Origin: Saturnia japonica | Taxonomy: Eukaryota > Arthropoda > Insecta > Lepidoptera > Saturniidae | DNA length: 64,000 nucleotides | Direction: 5' to 3' | Assembly (NCBI GenBank): GCA_033032175.1 | Contig: CM065321.1 | Span: forward strand, 12,980,501-13,044,500 | Shown here: one piece after another, positions 33,870 to 44,869 of the stretch | Layout of the letters: every line of letters starts with the position of its first letter | Position numbering within the stretch: position 1 is the first letter of the stretch | Translations under genes and position numbers: made by a program | The notes under the pieces: model-generated | What the model was told of the DNA's origin: nothing | The model's input: only the letters and a program-made list of their open reading frames with translations | The model's database searches: none

Positions 33870-36810
33870 GTAAATACATTACTTTATTTAATATTAAAAG
33901 AAATTATTATTACATGTACATACATAACTACAAATTAAAATATATTATGAAAAGGAGTCCCTTTAGGCAAGGTTCCGAAGATACTGGCAGCGTTCCCCCT
34001 TTGAATAGCTAGACTAATTCTTTGTCCAAGGTAGCTGCCAGCTCTTCGGTCTCCTGTGATGTCGACTAACCTTTTTACTATTTCCTTAAAAAGCCTTGTA
34101 GCGCTAGGACCTCACGGGCCAAGGGTCTCGACGCCGAATGGGACAAAATCATATTCAGAGCCCAGACCCCTGTATTTGCATGCCTTAGCTTTTTCAGAAC
34201 CTCACAAGCCACACCAGCTCTGTTGCTGGTTCCAAGTAGATGGGAAGGGGCCAGCGTGTCTGAACAGGTTGCATCCCATACTATCACCCGGCCCATCTTC
34301 CATGGAGCCAAACTCATACCGTCCGGTCTCTTGCCATCGTCTCTTGCAATACCAGTCGGCTCAAGTAAACTTGGAACGTTAACTGTGGCAAGGGACCGGC
34401 GTATGATATCGTTAAGTGCGGCATGTCTCGAGAAGCGGCCTGCACTTTTTTGACATGACAGTCCGTGATGTCCTAGCTTGTCGATATCACTGCCACAGGG
34501 ACATTTATGAGGAACGCAGACCGGAACCCCAAGCCGTAGACAGGTTGCGATTCGGAGCGTGTCAGGTTCAAGAAATGTTCCTGTATTTGACGAAGGATAC
34601 GCTTGAAGGCAGTAGCCGGCCTCATGAAAACCCACGACCAAAAGCCTAGCACGCGCCAAACCCGTACTACAGCTCAAAAAATTGTCATAAATCAATTTGC
34701 AGTTTATGTCGTCCCAGCTCCTCTGTGAATTTGGAGAAACTGGAAAATTTTGACCTGGGCATGCAATTAAGAAAGCGTTTCTAGCTTCTTCCAAGCCAGC
34801 AATCTCAAAGTATGAAGGGGATACCCTTAAAATTTTACTTATGAGATTTGCTGAACTATGGACAGAAGATAGGAAGGCTGGTAAAGCTACACTGGAAATT
34901 TTGCGAATCCCTAAACCACCATAACGGATGGGTAAGAATGCTTGGGTCCAAGATTGCTCGTGCAGCTGCATATTAAGAATCGATTCTAATGTAATTTTGA
35001 TTAAATCGTCTACTTGTGTCAAAAGATCTGGGTGATACCAAAAGGAGCAGCAACGGAGCACATATATAAATTTAGGGACGAAAAGACAGAATTTTAAGAT
35101 GCAAAGTGCATAATGTGGACTAATTTCAAGGAGACGGGCAGCAGAATTTTGAAATTTAGTAATTGAAATATTCAAAAATTCAGCAAAAGATTTATCAAAA
35201 ATTGGAGAACCTAAAAAGTAAAGGGAATTACTGTTTACTATCTTAATATTTGGAGCCAAAATATTAAATTTTTGTTTTACGTCATTTAAATTTAAGTCGC
35301 AGTTATTTATAAAAAGTTCGCATTTGCTAAAATTAAGCTCCAAACCAATGGCTTCAAATTTATTTTTGATTAAAAAAAGGTCCGAAAACACACTATCCAT
35401 ATCACCTCCTAGGGTTCCGTCGTCCAAATACCAAACGTTGAATTTAGAATTTAAAGTTTTGATTATCGGATTTATAGCCAAACTAAAAATTGCATGCCCA
35501 AGGGGATCACCCTGTTGACAACCTACTTCCGAGGATAGTTCATTAGAACGATATAACAATTTTGTTGGGTTAGCGTAACTGAGAAGAAGATAATTGTATA
35601 TTTCAGGTATATGTTGTTTTATTTCCGTCAGCAGAGTATCCCTATTTACCGAATTGAATGCATTTTTGACATCAATTTTGAGCAACAAGTCAGGCTGTCT
35701 GTAAGTTAGGAAAGAGCGTAGGGCATGGACGGCTGCCTCACACCCTCCTTTTACACTGAAGCCTAACTGTACGGGTTCAAATTCCGAATTTAATTTTGGT
35801 AAAATATGTCGAACAGCAATTTTGGAGGCCAGACGTCGTAGTGTTGATCCAACAGCAATTGGTCTCACCCCTCCGTCCTTTTTGGTGAGGGCAATGAGGT
35901 TCGCGCCGAAAAGAATGGAAACAATTTCTGGATTGACATTACCGGAATACATAAAGTTGATTAATTTAGTGATCGAATTTACAAGTTGCTCGCCTGCATC
36001 ACCCACAGAATGTGAAGTTAAGTCTTTCAAATGTTGTGGTGAGATTCCATCCAAACCTGCAGCCGAACCTGGTTTAAAATATAAAATTGCATCTGTAACA
36101 TCTTTGTTTTGAATTTGAAGGCATGTTTGCCTTGCTGTTGGTGGGTCGACAAAATATGGGTTTACTGGAGCTGGAGGATGTTTTGTTCGTAAGGCATGAA
36201 GGGTGTCAGGGGTATCTGGTGAGAGCACGTCGTTGGAGAACAAAAGGCGAGCGGCACCTTTGAGATCTCCGTCACAGATTTTGTTTTCAATAAGTTTGTT
36301 GCGATTACGAGGGGCATCATGTTTGATTAGAGGTGCGGGAGAAGGCGGGGAGCTTACAGCACAGTTATTCTTAATCTTTTGTGTCAAGGATAAATTCGGT
36401 TCATCAGTTTTTATTATATGTAGTGTGCTGTATGAAAATAAAAATAGGTTCTGCCAGTCTTGAGTACAATTGGTTAAGTAACATTTCTGGATTAATTGTG
36501 ACAAATGTGTAGCAACGGTTATTCGAGCTCCTCGAGGTATTCTTTTAACTATGGGTGTACTATTTTTCAAATGGCTAAGATATGTGTGGAAAGGTGTTGG
36601 ATCGTTGGCTACATAAGTAGGCGCACTCGGAATGAAGGGATGGATGTCTAAAGGTGAATTGTTTTGGCTAATACAGTTCCTGTGTGATTTTGTATTGTGT
36701 ATATTGAGGCCTTTCAAAGATTTGAATGACTTGTTGCATAGTAAGGGGAATTTAAAGTTTTCTTTATTACAGAGAAAACTAAAGTTATATTTGAGTGAAA
36801 ATTTTATTTA
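33870..36810 (-). mobile_element. R2-superclade LINE (restriction-like endonuclease type)
   Basis: The element covers one long minus-strand frame and about 200 bp of 3' sequence that includes an AATAAA-like signal near 33888. There is no poly(A) tail, and I cannot see a target duplication or define the ends. The frame is open up to a TAA at 36808-36810. Upstream of the TTG chosen as start, translation gives FPLLCNKSFKSLKGLNIH and then HNTKSH. This looks like a C2H2 finger (CxK-x-F...GLNxH...H) whose first cysteine is replaced by proline. No ATG is present in this extension, so the element is probably 5'-truncated or has lost its start. Confidence 0.7.
34078..36717 (-). CDS. Reverse transcriptase/restriction-like endonuclease, LINE
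   Basis: The 879-codon frame has no internal stop. The reverse transcriptase lies at about residues 205-500, with GSAAGLDGISPQHLKDL (217-233), the catalytic aspartate in KIDVKNAF (347-354), GCQQGDPLG (399-407) and WYLDDGTLGG (429-438, the YxDD catalytic box). The C-terminal part has the knuckle C739-x-C741-x8-H750-x4-C755, then RPDG (797-800) and WDATCSD (814-820), the PD...D pattern of a restriction-like endonuclease. Together these mark the R2/NeSL-type LINEs, which nick a target and prime reverse transcription there. The start is a TTG and unlikely to be authentic. All catalytic residues I can check are present, so the protein would be active if expressed, but this is inference. I cannot name the clade with certainty. 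Confidence 0.88.
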   Translation of the reverse strand: MKGLNIHNTKSHRNCISQNNSPLDIHPFIPSAPTYVANDPTPFHTYLSHLKNSTPIVKRIPRGARITVATHLSQLIQKCYLTNCTQDWQNLFLFSYSTLHIIKTDEPNLSLTQKIKNNCAVSSPPSPAPLIKHDAPRNRNKLIENKICDGDLKGAARLLFSNDVLSPDTPDTLHALRTKHPPAPVNPYFVDPPTARQTCLQIQNKDVTDAILYFKPGSAAGLDGISPQHLKDLTSHSVGDAGEQLVNSITKLINFMYSGNVNPEIVSILFGANLIALTKKDGGVRPIAVGSTLRRLASKIAVRHILPKLNSEFEPVQLGFSVKGGCEAAVHALRSFLTYRQPDLLLKIDVKNAFNSVNRDTLLTEIKQHIPEIYNYLLLSYANPTKLLYRSNELSSEVGCQQGDPLGHAIFSLAINPIIKTLNSKFNVWYLDDGTLGGDMDSVFSDLFLIKNKFEAIGLELNFSKCELFINNCDLNLNDVKQKFNILAPNIKIVNSNSLYFLGSPIFDKSFAEFLNISITKFQNSAARLLEISPHYALCILKFCLFVPKFIYVLRCCSFWYHPDLLTQVDDLIKITLESILNMQLHEQSWTQAFLPIRYGGLGIRKISSVALPAFLSSVHSSANLISKILRVSPSYFEIAGLEEARNAFLIACPGQNFPVSPNSQRSWDDINCKLIYDNFLSCSTGLARARLLVVGFHEAGYCLQAYPSSNTGTFLEPDTLRIATCLRLGVPVCVPHKCPCGSDIDKLGHHGLSCQKSAGRFSRHAALNDIIRRSLATVNVPSLLEPTGIARDDGKRPDGMSLAPWKMGRVIVWDATCSDTLAPSHLLGTSNRAGVACEVLKKLRHANTGVWALNMILSHSASRPLAREVLALQGFLRK

Positions 36811-37575
36811 TTAAACACGTACAAGTTGAAATTATCTATTTAAATACGAAGTTGTATGAAATGAACAAGCAATAGGTCCATTAATTTATTTGTTCTATTG
36901 ATCATTATCTTTTTTGTATCGAAACTTTTTTAAGAACAAAGCAACTCGACCAATAAAATAAATAAAAAACTCTATAACTCACTTGTGTACAATAGCAATG
37001 AAAAAGTCACAGTTTGATTACAGGTGTCATTATGTGCCTAATTGCGGTGATATTAGAGCCACTTTATGAGCAAGTGTGTTGAAAAGAATATTATATTACA
37101 GCAACGATTTTAATAAGTTACCTGTGTTGACGTGAGGTGATAAGTTAAATAAAGTTGGTTAAGTATGATCGAAAAGATAGTTATTATTGTCATCCATTGT
37201 AAAAAAATGCTATTAATCTTTTCACCAGCTGAAAGTGAAACTTCTTGGATTTTTTTCAATAATATAAAGTGAGTAATTCTTGTATCAATATACATATACT
37301 ACAAATTAGAGGAAAAAAGGTTTATCGGAAATTACTTAAATAATTGAACTATATTTAGATACCTAATGTTTTACCTTCTAGGTTAAGGTGTTTTTTTTAA
37401 AAGAAATAAAGCAAACAGTCGCCCAGGTGTCATATATGATATCGTATATGATGATAGGTAATATAATTTACTCAAAACAGAGAAATTGTACTTTAAACTA
37501 TAAAAAGTAAAAACGAATATATCACAACAAGGTCGTTTCCTAAGTCCATGAAAGCAAACCTCTTATTAAATAAAA
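36811..37575. other. AT-rich intergenic DNA, no gene seen
   Basis: This is the 5' flank of the LINE. I looked for a second open frame or 5' untranslated region of the element and found none. Confidence 0.4.
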
Positions 37576-38093
37576 TCTATACCTACTAGTTTATTAAAGC
37601 GAAAGAGTTTTTTGTTTGTTTAACTACCAGTTCGAGACTCACGAGGAATAATAGAGGCTATCTAACATTAGGTTACAACTCTCAGCTAGCCTTAAATAAT
37701 AATTTTTGTTACGTAAGTCGGAAGTCGAGGTCCTCCCGAACTGCTTTAACCGCGTGCGCTAGCGTAATTGGTAATGATAAGGAAATACAATGTTCTACAA
37801 AAATATTGGCTCTTAGTATATCTAAAATTGAAAAGTGATATACATATATGCATTATTTTTAGACATGGTATATTAATCCTTACGAACAAAAGTTACTTCT
37901 TAATAAAGAAAATAATATGAAGTTAAATTTTCCTCTTTATAGTATGTTATTTGGACACATAGTTTAGGAGATAACGAAAAATTAAAACAATTTATACTTG
38001 CGGGAAGAACAATTAGGATAGATAGGATAGGCGTTGGCGGCGCGGTGTTTGTCGGATAAAATTAACATGGGTGAAACAGTGGGGAACTGCTAG
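37576..38093 (+). mobile_element. Helitron-like non-autonomous element, subfamily 2, copy 1
   Basis: It starts TCTATACCTACTAGTTTATT and ends GGGGAACTGCTAG. It is preceded by A and followed by T, the arrangement expected for Helitrons (5' TC, 3' CTRR, insertion between A and T). Shared blocks with 48385-49012 are GTTACGTAAGTCGGAAGTCG, AACTGCTTTAACCGCGTGCG, GGAAATACAATGTTCTA and GTCGGATAAAATTAAC. It has no protein. A 3' hairpin before CTAG is not obvious. Confidence 0.7.
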
Positions 38094-38369
38094 TTAAAAA
38101 TAAAACATAATAAGGATTGAAAGTTATATTCATTAAAAACATATTATTATTATTAAATTAAAAACTTGAGTTTTGTAATAGTTATTATTTTAAATCATGT
38201 TAACAACTTACAAAACATAATATCAATTAAAGCATTGAAACGAATTGATTAAAAGTTTATTAATAAATTTTAACAATTGAAGTGTCTGTTTGTAATGTCA
38301 AAATAACAGCTTCTTATTAAATAAATATGAAAATACAGCACTAATATACAAAAACCAAAATTTTAATTT

Positions 38370-38580
38370 TTTATCTGTCTGTCTGTTTGTACCGGGTAAT
38401 CTCCGAAACGGTTGGAATGATTTTGACTGGACTTTCACTGATATATAGGTGATGTTATAAGGAGTAAACTTAGGCTACTTTTATTTTAGAAAAAGACAGG
38501 GTTCTGCCCAAAAAAAAATACATCTTTATCTTTTAAATAAACGACGCGGCGGGCGACCTCCGTGGGTGAATGCAGGGTTA
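38370..38580 (-). mobile_element. SINE-like repeat E, reverse copy
   Basis: TCTGTCTGTCTGTTTGTACC, GGGTAATCTCCGAAACGGTT is the reversed family E end. CCTAAGTTTACTCC and the AGGGTTCTG block follow. The 5' part is replaced by GACGCGGCGGGCGACC. Confidence 0.7.
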
Positions 38581-39106
38581 CTATAATATCGAAGTCCTTT
38601 AGTCCATGCAAGCAATTTAAATCATAAAATTATACATTAAGATCTATAGTATAAATAGTCAACATAATCTAATACATTTTACACTTTAACGCATTTACAT
38701 ATTCAATCTTTTCCACCGTGCCCATAGAAATTTCACATAAAAAAAATATTGAACTAAGTAGATACTATGGAAATATGGCAATGATAAACTTAATTCTCAA
38801 TGTAAAAGTCACGTTAAGTTAAAACCAAATAAGCAACGACAATCCAAACATTAAATATAGAGCGGTGTATACACAAATGTTAAAATTTGCACAGTTATGT
38901 TCACATGGCCCTTGACGTGCAAATAGTAAGGAAAGTTCTCAAGTGTTATCAGTTTGCGTGAGCTCAAATACGTTAGTGGTGTTAACGCGAATTTATAGCG
39001 AGCTTTCAGACTGTCGTGTTTTTCTTCTTCTTTTTGTTTTGGCACCGCAAAAGCACTTGCCAGCGTCAATGTTTTAAAGCCTTCGTAGTAGTAGGTATTT
39101 TATTCA

Positions 39107-39340
39107 AAGTGGCGTCTAACAAGTTGTTGGCTCTCTTGTTACAACGACCTAGGGAGTGTTTGTGGAATCTCAGAATGCATGCTTTCAGTTTATACTTATA
39201 AGCCACTTCACTTATGCACAAAAACTAAACTATATCACCACAACCACCAATATTACATAATCTAGGGTCGAAACCCAAAGTAAATGAATTAAAAATAAAA
39301 ACCACAACATGTACTTCAAGATCCCGCCAAAAACTACAGA
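39107..39340 (-). mobile_element. Retroposon X, copy 2
   Basis: In reverse it reads AGTTTTTGGCGGGATCTTGA, then TTTTTAATTCATTTACTTTG, CGACCCTAGATTATGTAATA, CATAAGTGAAGTGGCTTATA, AAACTGAAAGCATGCATTCT, GTTGTAACAAGAGAGCC. It follows the 53.3-kb copy closely from the very 5' end to about 240 bp. The frames overlapping it are by-products. Confidence 0.8.
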
Positions 39341-39559
39341 CTGTCGTCATTAAAAAAAAACACGTTCCTACTATTGCAAAAACATACGATGAAATCTTTA
39401 AATAAATTTGTAGTTCTATCTTTATATGCAAATCTTTTATGAAATTTTTTGATAGACATTTATATCAAGATCAAAAATATGATATTTCATTGAAGTGTCT
39501 TTTAAAATAAAATGCATGTTTCTTTGTATATTCAGATTCGGCTCAAAAACTACATTTTG

Positions 39560-39645
39560 GTATTAGGCAATAGTGTTTTAACGGTTATAAGTGCATTCTT
39601 AGGGCCTAAATTGAATAAGGATTTTTTTATTTTAATTTTGAATGA
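39560..39645 (+). mobile_element. LINE-L 3' tail, copy 2
   Basis: AGTGTTTTAACGGTTATAAG, TGCATTCTTAGGGCCTAAAT, TGAATAAGG...TTTTAATTTTGAATG. Only the terminal part of the LINE is present. Confidence 0.6.
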
Positions 39646-39719
39646 TTCCACACACACGTCATTGTCATTCCACAATTGATAGGGTATAATAATTTTACAC
39701 ACCTATTTGTGTTTGCAGA

Positions 39720-39900
39720 CAGATGTCATGCCAGTGGTAGGTAGTCTGGCGGGCATTAGAGAAAGCTTTACCACCATGCAATGGTTTCATCACGATTATT
39801 TCCTTCACTGAAAGCCCAGGCGTCAAGGAATTCGAACTTACGTTGATCGGCGCGATGTTCTTAAATGTTATTACGAATACAGCTAGTTTTATTCTAAGGA
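39720..39900 (-). mobile_element. tRNA-related SINE, family C, copy 2
   Basis: CTTTACCACCATGCAATGGT, TTCATCACGATTATTTCCTT, CACTGAAAGCCCAGGC...ACGTTGATCGGCGCGATG corresponds to 54290-54395. The opposite end is diverged. Confidence 0.7.
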
Positions 39901-39931
39901 CGATATTTTAGATATTGTTTATATAATAACA

Positions 39932-40365
39932 CCAGCTGTGCCCGCGGCTGCGCTCGCATGGACTACAGAATACTGTTGATCGGGCACACGCGCGAATCGT
40001 ACTACCCCCGCTACTAGTTATTTTAAAGAAAAATCACTTATTGTGGGTGATTATTAGGAGAAAGGCATAATAATATGCTCTCGCTAAGTTTTTTTAATGT
40101 GTGTAATTATGTAGTGCATTAATTTGAAATATCAGTTATAATTTACTCAGAGTAAGCCAAGTGCCCGGATTAATGCAACGTGACCAGTTTTATTTATTTG
40201 CGTGGAACCCTAATTATTACTCTAAAATAAAAGTAACCTAGTAGTATCTCCTACCTTAGGAATACCTTGTAACATCAGCTATCTGCCAGTTAAAGTCTGA
40301 CCGTTTTGGAGATTACCCGGAACAAACAGACAACCAAAAATTTTGAAAATTGTTTTTTATTCAAG
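39932..40365 (+). mobile_element. SINE-like repeat E, copy 3
   Basis: CCAGCTGTGCCCGCGGCTGC, GGACTACAGAATACTG, AAGTGCCCGGATTAATGCAA, CGTGACCAGTTTT, GGAACCCTAATTATTACTCT, GACCGTTTTGGAGATTACCC, GGAACAAACAGAC. It is close to the 46.37-kb copy. Confidence 0.85.
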
Positions 40366-40675
40366 AATCGTATACATACTTCATATGCACTTAGTAAAAA
40401 GTAGATATAGTTTTATTAATTGTATATAGCGGAGCAGGTACACAGAGGTATACCAAATAGGTCACAAACAGATACATAGTAAGAGCATATTTCGATTGCA
40501 TGATACAGCCTTTAGCGCGGTCTTCTGTACTAGCGCAACGGAACTTCAACCAGGGCGGCTTGCGGTACCACCATTACAACAAGTGTATTTTAATAACAAA
40601 CTGATCCCATTAATACGAACATACAGCGCATTCGCACTGTACGTGTATATTAAAGTGTGTGGCATCGCTTTTTTT
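40366..40675. other. No gene recognised
   Basis: A slightly GC-richer segment (CAACGGAACTTCAACCAGGG, CGGCTTGCGGTACC) lies within the 89-codon frame at 40496-40765, which ends inside a LINE tail. I see no domain. Confidence 0.35.
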
Positions 40676-40745
40676 TTTCAGTCTGACTACACTGTTAGCC
40701 ATAGGGGCCCTGAAGCCTCAGAAGGCTTTTACAGCTTCACCGTGA
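40676..40745 (-). mobile_element. Jockey-type LINE 3' tail, short copy
   Basis: T8, then CAGTCTGACTACACTGTTAG, CCATAGGGGCCCTGAAGCCT, then GGCTTTTACAGCTTCACCGT. The AAGCC...GGCTT stem is kept, with a changed loop. Confidence 0.8.
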
Positions 40746-41385
40746 CTTACCACTCCCCTGTTTAGATAGGGCAAGCGCGAACGGGACTTTTTAAATGGCG
40801 ATAGATTTAAAACATTAGTTTTTAGACTATTTGCGAGCGCCGACAAGTTACAAACATGTTTTGACTACAACAATGTTATTAGGCGGAAGTTGTGTTATTG
40901 TGATCATAGATGGCATTTTTGCTCAGACATATAGAATATCGAAATTGATACTAAAATTGACTCTCAATTCAGCCATTTAAAAGAAATCAGATTATTATCA
41001 TTGCTGAGTAACTCCATCATGTCGCACTTTCGTCACAACATGATGAGCGAAATTCTCAAAGTTACCTTCTACTTAAAAGATTCAAGAATTGTAACTTTAA
41101 AAAATTGACTTATGTGTTTACTTCTTCACATAAAACTAAACTACATTTATAGTAAGTAGATACGTAACCGAGAAATACCATTTAACAATTCGTCCAATAG
41201 CTTTTAATCGACTGGAGTAGACTTAATACAAATCTTAATGGAACGAAGGTATCTCTTGGTTATTAGTTATAGATTCATCTAGTCATTAAAGTTAAAATAG
41301 ACTCAAATTAATAACAATTCGAACAGTATCTTGACATAAATGTCCTGTCTTTAAATTTGAATTAAAATAAATTATTTTATATAAC
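40746..41385. other. AT-rich intergenic DNA, no gene seen
   Basis: Nothing recognised on either strand. Confidence 0.45.
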
Positions 41386-41530
41386 ATCACACATTAGAAG
41401 GCTCTCAAATTAATCTATGGCACGTGATATCATACGATTGCTCGCGGTACGGCGGTAGTACGGCGGCGATGCTCCTTTAAAAACGCAGGGAGTTGAATGA
41501 TTCTGCTTTTACTTCTAGTGTTGTTTAGAG
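41386..41530 (+). repeat. Interspersed repeat G1, uninterrupted copy
   Basis: It matches 7040-7310 without the 100-bp LINE tail and so shows the empty state of that insertion. The CpG-rich centre (CGCGGTACGGCGGTAGTACG, GCGGCG) is shared. Confidence 0.65.
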
Positions 41531-43095
41531 AAGTAATTTTGTCCACGTAATCAGTGATTGTAAGTCACGGTACGTACGGTAAAATGTAAGGTGTGAATCA
41601 ATAAACTGCTTTAATAATTTACGAAATATTAGCAAAAAACGAAATGCCATTTTTTTTCATCTTTAATTGTTTATAACTTTTGTAATATTTTATGTGCTAA
41701 TACACGCTTTTGGCACATTTTTCTAGGCGTCATTCCGGATCCAATGAGCTATCGCAGATAATTTTAAGAGCAGTGTCTCTATTTTGTACCATTTTCAACT
41801 TGTCGACTAGACTGTTATGTCAAAAATATTCAGTCAAATACAAATAACATTCGTACAAAGTTTTAATTCAATGTTATGTATGATGGGATTGAAATTTAAG
41901 GGATAAAAAATATCGTTATTTGTACTTGAGAGTATGTTAATATTTTGAAAATATTTCGATTTATAATCACAATATGTAGTATCCGTTCTTGTTCAATGGT
42001 GATGTTGGCTGAAGTGGCTATTACTCTCACAAAGCTGTGTATAGCAAAAACGACGCAGTCTCGTAATGGATTTCTCTTGTCCCAGAATATGAGATTAGAA
42101 TTTGATTTTGGAAAGTCTCCTAGCATTTACAAAACACGATTCATTGAATCATTATGATTTTAATAAACAAATCGAATAATGAAGTTTTAATTATTGTATT
42201 GTTAGTCTATGTTAATTCGTTTTTGATAATTTTAGAATAATATATCGTTATGTTGCTTTCTCAATTTCGTATCAAAAATCAAGTCTTTGGTCTATATGAG
42301 TCACTCTGAGATATATTACAATTTAGATGGGTTTAAAGTTTCATGGAAACTGGTATGCAAGTACTTTCAGATCACATCAACCACAATGCAGCCAAGCTTT
42401 TATACTTACATATGACGGCTTCAAAACGTGTACTGTCTATTATGCTTACAGATTGATACTTGAATAAACTGATAATGATGAAAGTACAAAATCATTCTCA
42501 CGTCTTATATTATAAGACCATTTAGCTTACCGCCATAAACATGTTCAGACATTGTCGATAAATAACTATCTTTGGTATCCAATCCAGGCTACCAGGGGTT
42601 CATAATCCGGAACATCGTATATAACGCGGCGGGCGGCGCTGAATCGTTCAGTGGAAAAACATATCTCTACTTCTCTATAAAACTCTTAAAATAGTTTTCT
42701 GTTACAAACTTATATTGAACGTGTGGTCCATTTATTGTATTAATGCTTTGGAAATGTAAAAGTAATTAGAGACGCTCAAGTCAGCTTTAATAGAACATCA
42801 CAAACGGCTCAACATAATAAAAATAAATTCATCTAAAATACATTCAAATAATTATAGAAATAGAATAGGGGTAAAAAACAAGTCTTAAACATTTTAATTA
42901 TTTGTATTTAATATTAAATAATTTATATTGTTTTTTAAGATATACTTTTTTAGGAGCGTTATGAAAAAATTATGAGTGAATTTTTATGATGCACGCTCAC
43001 ATAAAAAAAAAACAATGTCTACATCATGAAGTTGCCTGCTAAATGTCTTGTTTAATGAGGTGAATGCTTATGAGGTATCACTATATAGTTTGATC
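41531..43095. other. AT-rich intergenic DNA, no gene seen
   Basis: Overlapping frames at 41896-42157 on both strands have no motif I know. A small GC-rich spot at 42615-42650 (TAACGCGGCGGGCGGCGCTG) is unassigned. Confidence 0.4.
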
Positions 43096-43442
43096 GCTGA
43101 GAAAATGCATTCCTGACGTTTATCACAACAGACGACCACGACTGTTTTACTGTCACAAAATGGCCGCCCGTCACGCGGTTTTGGATTGCAATTTTTTACT
43201 TGAAACATAAAAGTAATTGTAACTACTCATATTTAGGATGCATACTTTTTGTCCAAAAAAGAAATTATATTAACGTCGGAGAAGGAAAATAAATAATATT
43301 TAAGAAAAATGAATAGTTTCCTATCTCTTTGAAGCTTTTATTTCTGGTAAAAAATGCCAGCCCCAAATGGCGAGTTGGGCCGCCATTTTGTGACGTTAAA
43401 ACAGTCGTCTGTGGTGACAGATGTCAAAACACATTCTCTCAG
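43096..43442. mobile_element. MITE with long inverted ends
   Basis: The left end (CTGAGAAAATGCATTCCTGA, CAACAGACGACCACGACTGT, TTTACTGTCACAAAATGGCC) and the reverse of the right end (CTGAGAGAATGTGTTTTGAC, CACCACAGACGACTGTTTTA, ACGTCACAAAATGGCGGCC) pair over about 70 bp. The interior of about 200 bp is AT-rich and codes for nothing. The outermost boundary may extend up to 25 bp further on each side (TCAC... on the left, ...GTGA on the right). The family is undetermined. Confidence 0.8.
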
Positions 43443-43611
43443 TCGAACTGTAACATCAAGTGTGACTATTCGAAGAAGTAATCATATTTAAGTAGTTAAC
43501 TTTAACACACATACCTACATAAGTACGCGCATAGACTTTTCAATATATTTGTACACTATTTATGTATTTACAACTTACTTCTATAATACTATTTTGTGTT
43601 TGCTCATTTTG

Positions 43612-43785
43612 ACGTGACAACGTCTTATAAATTGGTTTGCCGGGTGACACTTCAAGAAACTGCGTTACGCTCCGCTCACGTTATGCGCTCACAATGAGAG
43701 CGAGTGAGAGGCACGCGTCCCTTCCACTCGGGCATGGTTAGCCCGCCTAAGAGCGAGAGAGACAGACATAAAGTCGTTGTCACGT
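43612..43785. mobile_element. Short MITE with ACGTGACAACG ends
   Basis: The left end ACGTGACAACGTCTTATAA and the reverse of the right end ACGTGACAACGACTTTAT are inverted repeats of about 18 bp around a GC-rich core (CTGCGTTACGCTCCGCTCAC; GCGAGTGAGAGGCACGCG). No transposase is present. I recognise the end motif as a common lepidopteran MITE but cannot cite a name. Confidence 0.75.
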
Positions 43786-44869
43786 AAAACTTTCGCCCGT
43801 ATACCGACTTTACAGGTAACCAATTTTTTTTATTTATATAATTGTTTCTATTTGCACTACCTAAAAAGTTTTTTTTCTACATTACCACCAATTAGCTGGA
43901 AGAAAGTGCCTTACGTAGTTAAGCAAGCCAATAAGTTCAATAAAGTACATATGTATTCGTTCAACCATTACCCGCTTCATTGCATCGCCTAGGTATTATA
44001 GAGGTTACCTACCTAGAAGTTTCCCCTAGCCATTTGCAGAACAGCGTAAAGATTAACTACTGCGACATATTTCATACCTTAAAAAAAATATTTTAATGAC
44101 GTTATACTGACGTGAGTTAATTCAAAGTGTACTAAATTAAATAAATATAGCACCCATGGGTTACTGTGCCACTGTCCACCTACGGAATATGGCTCGATTA
44201 TATATCCGATAAAAACGAGAGGTTGAAATTTCTTGAATGACCTTGATGTTTAAAAGCAGGGAAAAGTGAGCTATTTTTAAGAATTGTTTGCTTGCTTACG
44301 AAATTGGACTGATAAGGTTTCAACGTGTGCGTGTTTCACTTAGCCTTTTCTTATTTATGAATTTATTGTCAGATATTTATTTGATATTCGAGAACAGTTA
44401 TTAAATATTATACAGATCGTAACAATAACCATGTTCTAAAATTCGACTACTACATATTTACAAAGGTAAAGATACCGCTGTCTCCGACAATAAAGAGATC
44501 ACTGTAACATTTCTAAACGTAAAATAAACTAGTGGCCGAAATTATCATAATTCTCCAAGGGATACGTATATATTAAGCCGACGGGACCCTGGTTACGTGA
44601 ATTATATCTACGCCAGACTCCGTTAGTTATTCATGTTTCTACGGTTTAACTATTTGGTGAAGGGTGAATTTGGCGTGTAGTGTACGTAAGGTTTTACTTA
44701 TAAAACACAAATTTTTCCTCCAATTCCGTTTAGATGTTTTTATCATTATGTCCTTCTCAAGATTCCAAGCTAACGTTATGCCAAATTTAATTGCGATCGG
44801 TCAAGACTTCGTACTATTTTTTTAATCTTTAAACATCGGTGTAATGTATCGGTTTCATTTTCCGTCTTC
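43786..44869. other. AT-rich intergenic DNA, no gene seen
   Basis: Only short frames; no repeat ends identified. Confidence 0.45.

Noticed and set aside
34056..36814. Eight plus-strand frames of 60-108 codons
   Set aside because: All are antisense shadows of the 879-codon reverse transcriptase/endonuclease frame.
41896..42157. Overlapping frames of 76 and 70 codons on opposite strands
   Set aside because: Both cover the same bases and neither shows a domain or a plausible start context.
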